Part shown: piece by piece, positions 1-6,227 of the stretch
Layout: each line of letters begins with the position of its first letter
How positions within the stretch are numbered: position 1 is the first letter of the stretch
Source of the DNA: Alloiococcus sp035301245
GTDB taxonomy: Bacteria; Bacillota; Bacilli; Lactobacillales; Carnobacteriaceae_A
Length of the DNA: 17,296 bases
Reading direction: 5' to 3'
Assembly (NCBI GenBank): GCA_035301245.1
Contig: DATGUS010000015.1
Span: forward strand, 1-17,296
Notes under the pieces: model-generated
Database searches by the model: none
Told to the model about the DNA's origin: nothing
What the model saw: only the letters and a program-made list of their open reading frames with translations
Position numbers and translations under genes: made by a program

Positions 1-912
1 GAGAGTGGGGCGCTCTTCAGTTAATAAATCTTCGATTAATTCTTGGAATTCTTCAATATTTCGTCCTTTATAAATATTTTCTTGGTGAATGTATGGTTCT
101 TTAAAGGCAGGAATATCGCGGATAATCGTGTTCGTTCTGCTTGCTAATGCTTCAAGGAGTACAATGCCTTCTGTTTCTTCAAAAGTTAAGAATAAAAATA
201 AATCGCAAGCAGCGTAAGCCACACGAACCTCATCGCGTTCAATATAACCGGCAAATGTCAAGTTCGCAAGCTCTGTTTCGTAAGCTTCTTTGACGTCTCT
301 TGGTAAAAATTTAGGATCAACATAACCAAACCAGATAAAGTCATATTCAGGCAGTCGTTTAGCTAACGCTACAAAGTCAATGATGCCTTTACGCTTAATA
401 GGCAGTCCGACTGAGATAATGCATGGACGACTTGGGTCCGCTTGATATCTTTGTTTAAATTTTCTGATTTCAACATCTTCCGCTTGCCAATAATCTAAAT
501 CGATACCGTTAGATACCACTTTAATTGGTGGAGTGAGTTGATAGTCTTCAAGTAGTGACTTAGCGTATTCAGAAGGTGTTAGAATTAAATCAGCTGAATT
601 ATAACACTTTTTAATCCACCATTTAAAAAGCGGAGCGACTACATTGGCCAACTTGAATGAATCTCTAAAATCCTCTTCGGTGGAATGAGCATGATAGATC
701 ACTTTTTTATGCTGACGTTTAGATTTTAATGATTTTAAATACGATTGCGGGAAAATGGTATTAATATGAATGATATCATAATCAGCTTTAGGGTTGGTAC
801 TGTATGTTACTTCTTGTTGTGTATCCAGTGCCATCTGTTGATGAGCCATCGCACGTCCAACGCCACTTTTTTCAATCGATTGTTGCAAGTCGCTATGCAG
901 TAATACTTTCAT
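1..912 (-). CDS. GT4 glycosyltransferase, CpoA/LafB-like, 3' end cut by window edge
   Basis: The 304 codons from ATG 912-910 are open to the left edge, so the stop lies outside; relatives are about 330-345 residues, so only a short C-terminal piece should be missing. A strong AGGAGG site (complement of 921-926) precedes the start, 3 nt after the upstream gene's stop. The N-terminus (MKVLLHSDLQQ, then KSGVGRA at 15-21) resembles streptococcal CpoA. GT4 hallmarks are the nucleotide-binding segment SVGLPIKRKG (167-176) and an EX7E motif, E246 to E254. CpoA/LafB enzymes add a second sugar, usually galactose, to glucosyl-diacylglycerol at the cytoplasmic membrane, making a glycolipid that can anchor lipoteichoic acid. 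The fold and family are clear; acceptor and sugar are inferred from resemblance and from the neighbouring glucosyltransferase-like gene. Confidence 0.85.
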   Translation of the reverse strand, partial: MKVLLHSDLQQSIEKSGVGRAMAHQQMALDTQQEVTYSTNPKADYDIIHINTIFPQSYLKSLKSKRQHKKVIYHAHSTEEDFRDSFKLANVVAPLFKWWIKKCYNSADLILTPSEYAKSLLEDYQLTPPIKVVSNGIDLDYWQAEDVEIRKFKQRYQADPSRPCIISVGLPIKRKGIIDFVALAKRLPEYDFIWFGYVDPKFLPRDVKEAYETELANLTFAGYIERDEVRVAYAACDLFLFLTFEETEGIVLLEALASRTNTIIRDIPAFKEPYIHQENIYKGRNIEEFQELIEDLLTEERPTL

Positions 913-915
913 GAT

Positions 916-1518
916 TTAACCTCCTGTCATAAATTTGGAAAAGAAATGCAGTACAAATAATGACCCATATGAGTAGGCAAGTAATGTAATTGGTTTACCG
1001 GCTGATAATGAAATAAAGAAATATTTAAAGGACATATCCGATAATCCAGCTAAATAACAAAGCAAATCAGCGGGTGTCACAGGGAAAAACATGCTCGCCG
1101 TAAAGAAACGGTTGAATGTATGATTGTTTTCAATTCTACCGATATATTTTTGATATTGCTTTTCACTCACCAAAGAGCGAACAAAGGGTCTACCGTACAC
1201 TTTTGCTAAATAAAAGTTAATAACCGAACCGATCATAATACCTGTAAAGTTAAAAGCGAAACCATAGACATGTCCGAAAACGAGAATCCCGATAGGTATC
1301 GTGATGGCTCCGGGAATAATAGGTACAACAACTTGCACGAGTTGGATAATCACAAAAATGATCGGTGCTGATCGTCCGAACAGTCCGAGGTAATGCTTCA
1401 TGACCGCTTCATCAGTAAATAAATGCACCTTAAAAGCCCATATTAAAAAGATAATCGTTGCCACCGTTCCAATAATATTTAGGGCATTGACAATTTTTCG
1501 TGTTATTTCTGTCTTCAT
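916..1518 (-). CDS. TVP38/TMEM64 (VTT, DedA-like) family membrane protein
   Basis: A 200-residue polytopic membrane protein. Hydrophobic segments lie at about 13-30, 50-66, 70-90, 93-106, 138-158 and 166-196. The VTT signature shows as a Gly-rich stretch ending NFYLAKVYGRP (101-111), followed by FFPVTPADLLCYLAG (144-158), which includes the Pro-rich re-entrant loop typical of DedA/TVP38 proteins. Some members of this superfamily move or scramble membrane lipids; no activity can be assigned here. It starts 2 nt after the stop of the upstream glycosyltransferase, and its last codons (MTGG) contain the ribosome site of the next glycosyltransferase, so the three genes are probably translated as one operon. 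Its position between two glycolipid-type glycosyltransferases suggests a role in supplying or moving lipid acceptor or product, which is inference. Its own ribosome site is weak (GGTG). Confidence 0.85.
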   Translation of the reverse strand: MKTEITRKIVNALNIIGTVATIIFLIWAFKVHLFTDEAVMKHYLGLFGRSAPIIFVIIQLVQVVVPIIPGAITIPIGILVFGHVYGFAFNFTGIMIGSVINFYLAKVYGRPFVRSLVSEKQYQKYIGRIENNHTFNRFFTASMFFPVTPADLLCYLAGLSDMSFKYFFISLSAGKPITLLAYSYGSLFVLHFFSKFMTGG

Positions 1519-1520
1519 AG

Positions 1521-2735
1521 TTACACCATCGATCTAAGGTAGTGAATAATGGAATGGTTCACTTTGTACGAATTTAAGCGTCTTCGGTGAACACTAAGGA
1601 CATTAACATACTGTGCTTCAATTTTATTAGCAAATGTTTCAGCTGAATAGACTTGAGTGGCAATCTTGCTTGCAGCCTGTCCCAAAGCTTTTCTTTTTTC
1701 AGGATGTTCTAAAAGCACGTTTAATTCTTTTTTAAATTCTTCATAATTGGTAAAGACAAGCCCATTCACCCCGTTATAAATCACATTATCAATACTTGCA
1801 TCTTTACGACACAATACGGGGAGGCCGCTGAGCAGCGCCTCAATATAAGTGAGTCCCTGTGTCTCACTTGTCGAAGCGTTTATAAAGATATCTCCTAATT
1901 GATAGTAGGTAGCGATCTCTTGCGGACAAATCATCCCCGTAAAAATCACTTGCTCAGATAAATGAAGCTCATTGATAAATCCTTCTAACTCTTCTCTAAA
2001 TGGACCGTCCCCACAGATGAGTAATTTAATATGAGGTGCTTTCATTTTAGATAAGTAACGAACGAGCTCTTCAATATTTTTCTCCTTAGCAATACGTCCA
2101 ATAAATAGTAGCACACGATCTTGTTCAAGAATACCCAACTTTTGTTTTAACTGTAATAATTTTTCTTTATTTACTTCCTGTTTAAACTGATCAGTATCAA
2201 TCCCTGTTGGAATCACATCAATTGGCGTATCGACTTGATACTTATTAAGGAGTTGTTTTACTTTTTCAGTTGGAGCAATCACCAACTCTGTTTGATTTAA
2301 GATTCGTCGACTAAAATAAGAGACTATTTTTTCACCAATTTTTTTATTTGGTGAAAAGTAGTGAGTGTAATCTTCATAAATCGTGTGATAAGTATGTACA
2401 ATTGGGATATTTAAATGTTCAGCAATATCTTTGGCCATTTTAAAGGTACTGAACTCGCAGTGTGAATGTATAATATCTGGCTGCCATTCGATAATGTTTT
2501 GGTAGATTAGTCGGTTTACGCTGAGAGCAACTCGAGCTCCTGGATAAACATTATCAAGATTCATCGAAGATACAGAATAGATATGATCCTTATGATTAAT
2601 GTCTGGTTCTTCAGAGAGTGCCAGAATACGAACATCATGTCCTTTTTTCTCTAGTGATTGTTTTAATGTACGGATAGACGTAACGACACCATTGACTGTG
2701 GGGATATATAAGTCAGTTGTCATCAGAATCTTCAT
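1521..2735 (-). CDS. GT4 glycosyltransferase, probable 1,2-diacylglycerol 3-glucosyltransferase
   Basis: A 404-residue GT-B glycosyltransferase and first gene of the leftward operon. The N-terminal acceptor domain begins MKILMTTDLYIPTVNGVVTS, with the usual NGV loop at 15-17 and HTYHTIYEDYTHYF at 114-127, a segment characteristic of monoglucosyl-diacylglycerol synthases (LafA/alMGS type). The C-terminal donor domain has FIGRIAKEKN (211-220) and an EX7E motif, E291 to E299. No signal peptide is visible; such enzymes sit on the inner membrane face through basic and amphipathic patches, and the C-terminus is basic (VHRRRLNSYK). The start is supported by AAGGAG 8 nt upstream. It would make glucosyl-diacylglycerol from UDP-glucose and diacylglycerol, which the CpoA-like enzyme downstream could extend. 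Family certain; exact substrate inferred. Confidence 0.87.
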   Translation of the reverse strand: MKILMTTDLYIPTVNGVVTSIRTLKQSLEKKGHDVRILALSEEPDINHKDHIYSVSSMNLDNVYPGARVALSVNRLIYQNIIEWQPDIIHSHCEFSTFKMAKDIAEHLNIPIVHTYHTIYEDYTHYFSPNKKIGEKIVSYFSRRILNQTELVIAPTEKVKQLLNKYQVDTPIDVIPTGIDTDQFKQEVNKEKLLQLKQKLGILEQDRVLLFIGRIAKEKNIEELVRYLSKMKAPHIKLLICGDGPFREELEGFINELHLSEQVIFTGMICPQEIATYYQLGDIFINASTSETQGLTYIEALLSGLPVLCRKDASIDNVIYNGVNGLVFTNYEEFKKELNVLLEHPEKRKALGQAASKIATQVYSAETFANKIEAQYVNVLSVHRRRLNSYKVNHSIIHYLRSMV

Positions 2736-2816
2736 ATGATCGCTCCTTAAAACCTCGAACCTAATTTTTCATTTTGAGTATAAATTTCTTTTTTAAAAAT
2801 CGCATCAGTCTAAGGG

Positions 2817-2838
2817 CCTATTTTTAGCAAAAATTAGG
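2817..2838. repeat. 22-nt imperfect inverted repeat just downstream of the leftward promoter
   Basis: CCTA-TTTTT (2817-2825), spacer AGC, AAAAA-T-TAGG (2829-2838): two arms of nine paired bases with a single unpaired T. It lies in the untranslated leader just past the predicted leftward start site. It could be an operator or a weak RNA hairpin. It is not followed by a T-run on the minus strand, so it is not an obvious terminator. Confidence 0.45.
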
Positions 2839-2849
2839 TGAATTGTAAC

Positions 2850-2877
2850 ATTATATTTAAATAAACGTTAAGATTAA
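2850..2877 (-). promoter_or_regulatory. candidate promoter of the leftward glycosyltransferase operon
   Basis: On the minus strand TTAATC (complement of 2872-2877) lies 16 nt upstream of TATAAT (complement of 2850-2855). The -10 is perfect and the -35 is weak. Transcription would start near 2844, leaving a leader of about 110 nt before the ATG at 2735. The whole region is very AT-rich, so chance matches are likely. Confidence 0.4.
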
Positions 2878-2995
2878 CATAAATATTTAAAAATATTATC
2901 ATTTTATAGGTAAACCACATAAGATATGGCTGGAATATAGCGAATATAAATGAGTCATGATAAAAAAAGTTAATGATTTTGACGGGCGACCATTT

Positions 2996-3009
2996 TAATG
3001 TTCGTGTTT
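2996..3009 (-). promoter_or_regulatory. candidate PurR box (upstream copy)
   Basis: Read on the minus strand this is AAACACGAACATTA. It carries the CGAAC core with A/T flanks typical of the PurBox described for Bacillus and Lactococcus PurR (A, three A/T, CCGAAC, A/T, A/T, T). It differs from the downstream copy at 3060-3073 at only two of 14 bases and is in the opposite orientation. A degenerate CGAAT (3012-3016) lies just downstream. PurR-type regulators respond to PRPP. Confidence 0.5.
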
Positions 3010-3037
3010 ATCGAATAAAACTCATTAAATTATAATA

Positions 3038-3073
3038 TAATCATTCGTTTTTGGGGTTGAAAGACGAACTTTA
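3038..3073 (+). promoter_or_regulatory. candidate PurR box pair at the pur promoter
   Basis: A good core AAAGACGAACTTTA (3060-3073) is preceded by an inverted, one-mismatch partner ATTCG (3043-3047). The 17 bases between TTCG and CGAA match the 16-17 spacing known for paired PurBoxes in B. subtilis. The pair overlaps the predicted -35, so binding would block or modulate polymerase. Whether the regulator represses (Bacillus) or activates (Lactococcus) cannot be told from the sequence. Confidence 0.5.
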
Positions 3074-3079
3074 TATGAT
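3051..3079 (+). promoter_or_regulatory. candidate promoter of the pur operon
   Basis: TTGGGG (3051-3056), 17-nt spacer, TATGAT (3074-3079). An alternative -35, TTGAAA (3057-3062), would pair with TATAAC (3082-3087) at 19 nt. Either gives a start near 3086-3094 and a leader of only about 20-30 nt, too short for a purine riboswitch, so control should act at initiation. Confidence 0.5.
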
Positions 3080-3115
3080 AATATAACAGTATAGTTAATT
3101 ATTTGGAGGGGTATT

Positions 3116-3364
3116 ATGTACCACATTAACATTAATGTTCGTTTTTTAGAATCTGTTATCAACCCAGAAGTAGAACGTGTTAAAGAATTGTTCGTCCGTG
3201 AAAACATATCAGATATTTCTAACTTATCGATGAGTAAGGGATACAGTTTTAATATCGCTTGTGAGACAAAAGAAGAAGCAACTCAAAGAGCTAAGGAACT
3301 AGCGGAATCATTATTCGTTAACCAGGCAATGGAAAGTTACGACTTAACTGTTGAGGAGGTTTAA
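3116..3364 (+). CDS. purS: phosphoribosylformylglycinamidine synthase subunit PurS
   Basis: Small PurS subunit, 82 residues, the usual length. The N-terminus MYHININVRFLESVINPE matches the family pattern (MY-x-V, then a KES/LESV turn and a conserved Pro), and it ends in the acidic tail LTVEEV. PurS has no catalysis of its own; in B. subtilis and Thermotoga a PurS dimer bridges the PurL synthetase and the PurQ glutaminase and helps deliver ammonia to FGAR amidation. A GGAGGGG site (3105-3111) supports the ATG. It is the first gene of the operon, with 2 nt before purQ. Its retention is informative because the neighbouring PurQ looks catalytically dead: the scaffold of the complex has not been discarded. 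Confidence 0.93.
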   Translation: MYHININVRFLESVINPEVERVKELFVRENISDISNLSMSKGYSFNIACETKEEATQRAKELAESLFVNQAMESYDLTVEEV

Positions 3365-3366
3365 TA

Positions 3367-4014
3367 ATGAAAGTAGCCGTTCTATCATTTCCTGGAACAT
3401 TAGCAGCTAATCAGGTATTAAAACTTATAGAAACAGTTGGTTATCAAGGGGAGATTATACCAAGCACACAAGATGAACTAGATGGTTTTGACGCAGTGAT
3501 TATTCCTGATGGTAATGCATACGGGAATGCTGTTCGACCAGGTGCCATTGCCCAGTTCGATGCCGTTCTACCTGCTTTAAAAGTTTTCAATAAAGAAGGA
3601 AAGATTATTATCGGTATCGGTAACGGTTTTCATATTTTAACGGAAGCGAATCTTCTTCCCGGAAATTTAACGCTAAATGAATCGCTTAAACAAGTGAATC
3701 AAGAAGTAGCGATCGCTTTAAATGAAACCATCTTCTCCAGTGAACGAGTATCACTTAGTTTTGCGAATAAGTACGGTAGATATGTGATCAATCCTGACAA
3801 ATTAAAACAGTTAATAGATCAGAATCAAATTTTAATGACTTATATAAAGAATATAAATGGTAGTGTTGAAAACATTGCTGGTGTAATGAATGAACAAAAA
3901 AATGTCTTTGGCATGATGGTTCTGCCAGAGAGACATATTGATGAAGCCATATCAACCACCGCTGGCATTGAATTAATCGTTGAATTATTGAAGAGAAGCG
4001 AGGCGTCCGAATGA
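3367..4014 (+). CDS. purQ: PurQ-type subunit of FGAM synthase, glutaminase residues lost
   Basis: 215 residues (family about 220-230), class I amidotransferase fold, between purS and purL, its stop overlapping the purL start by 4 nt (ATGA). PurQ normally hydrolyses glutamine and hands ammonia to PurL for FGAR to FGAM. The fold is recognisable: VLSFPG (5-10), VRPGAIAQF (56-64), NGFHIL (86-91), NINGSVENIAGVMNE (162-176). The catalytic motifs are not intact. The nucleophile motif, normally G-V-C-N-G-F, reads GIGNGF with Gly85 (3619-3621) in place of Cys. The usual P-H-P-E reads VLPE, with Leu186 (3922-3924) for His and Glu188 kept. The PGG of the oxyanion strand is PDG (47-49), and the usual H-G-E-G is NKYG (134-137). 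The frame is open and codon use looks like its neighbours. It is probably a structural pseudo-glutaminase; loss of activity is inferred from the residues. Confidence 0.88.
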   Translation: MKVAVLSFPGTLAANQVLKLIETVGYQGEIIPSTQDELDGFDAVIIPDGNAYGNAVRPGAIAQFDAVLPALKVFNKEGKIIIGIGNGFHILTEANLLPGNLTLNESLKQVNQEVAIALNETIFSSERVSLSFANKYGRYVINPDKLKQLIDQNQILMTYIKNINGSVENIAGVMNEQKNVFGMMVLPERHIDEAISTTAGIELIVELLKRSEASE

Positions 4015-6215
4015 AATCACAATTAATGACTGCAGAAGAGATTAGAGATTCAAAAGTTTATTTAGACTGGGGCTTGTCTGAAGCAGAATATCAAGCGATT
4101 CAAGAACAATTGGGACGCTTACCGAACTACACTGAAACAGGTATTTATTCTGGTATGTGGTCCGAGCACTGTTCTTATAAAAGTTCAAAAGCTATTTTAA
4201 AAAACTTTTACACTGAAGGGGAACAAGTTATTCAAGGTCCTGGCGAAGGCGCAGGGATTATTGATATCGGTGATGACCAAGGGATTGTTTTTAAAATGGA
4301 AAGTCATAACTCTCCGTCAGCACTCGAGCCTTATGAAGGCGCAGCAACTGGTCTAGGCGGTGTTGTTCGAGATGTCTTCTCTATGGGAGCGACACCCATT
4401 GCTGGTGTCAATTCACTGCGCTTTGGCGATTTAAAGACAGATCGTGAGAAATATCTAGTGACACAAGCCGTACAAGGGATCGCTGACTACGGTAATATTT
4501 TAGGCTTACCCACATTAGCTGGTGAAGTGAAATTCGATACGGTTTATGCCAAAAGACCTCTTGTCAATGCGATGTGCGTTGGATTAATTGATACAAACAA
4601 GTTACACAAAGGTGTGGCTGCTGGTGAAGATAACGTCATCATCTATGTTGGATCATCGACAGGGCGTGATGGTATTCATGGTGCCTCTTTCTCAAGTAAA
4701 GAAGTTGATGAAAAAGAAGGTCAAGGTTCTGCTGTACAGGCTGGGGATCCTTTTAAAGAAAAAGTTTTAATCGACGCTTACTTAAAAATGTTAGATCTTT
4801 ATCAAGACGATATTGTCGGCATGCAAGATATGGGTGCTGCCGGAATTGTTTCATCCAGTTCCGAAATGGCTGATAAAGGTCAGTCGGGGATTGAATTAAA
4901 TATGGATGATGTTCCCACACGCGAAAATAGAATGACCGCTTATGAAATTCTGCTTTCAGAATCGCAAGAACGTATGCTGCTTTGTGTGAAAAAAGGGGCC
5001 GAAGATAAAATCAATCAATTATTCAAATCTTATGGCTTACATTCAGCCGTGATCGGCCGTGTAACCACAGACGGGCAGTACCGTGTGTTCCAACATGGTG
5101 AAGTCGTGGTTGACGTACCAGTTGAGAGTTTATCTGAAGGTGTACCGTCAAGAACTTATGAAGCCAAAGATCCAAAGCGTAACGTTACTGACGGCATCTA
5201 TATTCCAGAAGTAAAAGATGTCGAAAAAGAAATAGAAGCCTTACTCAGCTCACCAGACATTGCGAGTGCTAAAGCATTGTATAGCCAGTTTGATTCGCAT
5301 GCTGGAAACAACACATTAGTGAGTCCTAGTGCAGATACTGGGTTGATTCGTATTGAAGAAACGGATAAAGCAGTAGCGATGACCGCAGATTGTAATAGTC
5401 GCTATGTGTATTTAAATCCGAAAATCGGTGGACAGATTGCGATTAGTGAATGTGCACGCAATATTGTAGCAACAGGTGCGACACCACTGGGAGCAACCGA
5501 CTGCTTAAACTTTGGTAACCCAGAGAACCCGGAAGTATACTTTGAATTTAGAGAATCCTGTTCAGGTATTTCAAAAGCGTGCGAAGTGTTAAATACACCT
5601 ATTGTATCCGGGAATGTGTCATTAAATAATGGAGGCATAGATCAACCAATCTATCCTACACCAACCATTGGCATGATTGGCTTAATTAAAGATTACAACA
5701 AGATTTTAGCTAACCGATTGACTAATGAAGATCAACTCATTTATGTTATCGGCGAAACGAAAGATGATTATGCTGGTAGTGTCATTCAAAAATTAAAAGA
5801 AAATCGTTTATTTGGAGACTTATCACATGACTTAACAGTTGAAAAAGCGCATCAAGCCGCTGTTTTAAAAGCGAATGAAGATCGTTTATTATCATCAGCA
5901 CATGATATTTCAGAAGGTGGCTTATTGATAGCTTTATTAGAAATGAGTTTTGAGACGGATTACAGTTTTGAGATTGAAGTAGATCTGACAAAAGCTCAGT
6001 TATTTAGTGAATCGCAATCAAGATTTATTGTGACTGTTGATCAAAGTCATAAAGAAGCTTTTGAAAAGCTCGTAGAAAACCTGCAAGTGACACTGATTGG
6101 CCGCACAACAACAAGTAGCCAAGCCGTTGTTAACTTACCGGACGAAACAGTCACTTTGGATAAAGAAAACTTAGAAACCATCTGGGGCCAAGCGTTATCA
6201 AATCAATTAAGCTAG
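4011..6215 (+). CDS. purL: phosphoribosylformylglycinamidine synthase subunit PurL
   Basis: 734 residues, the usual size for the small PurL used with PurS and PurQ. It performs the ATP-dependent amidation of FGAR to FGAM, taking ammonia. Family motifs are present: MWSEHCSYK (49-57, active-site His53), GPGEGAGI (about 82-89), GAATGLGGVVRDVFSMGA, TGRDGIHGASF, GDPFKEK, MGAAGI, LSESQERM in the first half, and CNSRYVYL, LNFGNPE, GNVSLNN and SAHDISEGGL in the second half. The start is the ATG within the ATGA overlap with purQ. One oddity is that the near-invariant ESHNHPSA reads ESHNSPSA, with Ser101 (4311-4313) for the second His; the first His (His99, equivalent to Thermotoga His72) is kept. The isolated synthetase of this family can use ammonium directly, which matters given the altered PurQ. 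Confidence 0.95.
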   Translation: MKSQLMTAEEIRDSKVYLDWGLSEAEYQAIQEQLGRLPNYTETGIYSGMWSEHCSYKSSKAILKNFYTEGEQVIQGPGEGAGIIDIGDDQGIVFKMESHNSPSALEPYEGAATGLGGVVRDVFSMGATPIAGVNSLRFGDLKTDREKYLVTQAVQGIADYGNILGLPTLAGEVKFDTVYAKRPLVNAMCVGLIDTNKLHKGVAAGEDNVIIYVGSSTGRDGIHGASFSSKEVDEKEGQGSAVQAGDPFKEKVLIDAYLKMLDLYQDDIVGMQDMGAAGIVSSSSEMADKGQSGIELNMDDVPTRENRMTAYEILLSESQERMLLCVKKGAEDKINQLFKSYGLHSAVIGRVTTDGQYRVFQHGEVVVDVPVESLSEGVPSRTYEAKDPKRNVTDGIYIPEVKDVEKEIEALLSSPDIASAKALYSQFDSHAGNNTLVSPSADTGLIRIEETDKAVAMTADCNSRYVYLNPKIGGQIAISECARNIVATGATPLGATDCLNFGNPENPEVYFEFRESCSGISKACEVLNTPIVSGNVSLNNGGIDQPIYPTPTIGMIGLIKDYNKILANRLTNEDQLIYVIGETKDDYAGSVIQKLKENRLFGDLSHDLTVEKAHQAAVLKANEDRLLSSAHDISEGGLLIALLEMSFETDYSFEIEVDLTKAQLFSESQSRFIVTVDQSHKEAFEKLVENLQVTLIGRTTTSSQAVVNLPDETVTLDKENLETIWGQALSNQLS

Positions 6216-6227
6216 AGGAGGAAATGT

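Noticed and set aside
2979..2984. TTGACG as the -35 of another pur promoter
   Set aside because: No -10-like hexamer occurs 16-19 nt downstream; the sequence there is TTCGTGTTT.
3080..3115. Purine riboswitch in the pur leader
   Set aside because: The leader between the predicted start site and purS is only about 30 nt and has no room for an aptamer or terminator.
3025..3207. Minus-strand open frame of 60 codons
   Set aside because: It overlaps the pur promoter and the purS start, and looks like a shadow of AT-rich non-coding and coding DNA.
5402..5638. Minus-strand frame opposite purL (also 5782-5991)
   Set aside because: Antisense shadows of a strongly conserved purL sequence, without ribosome sites or family resemblance.
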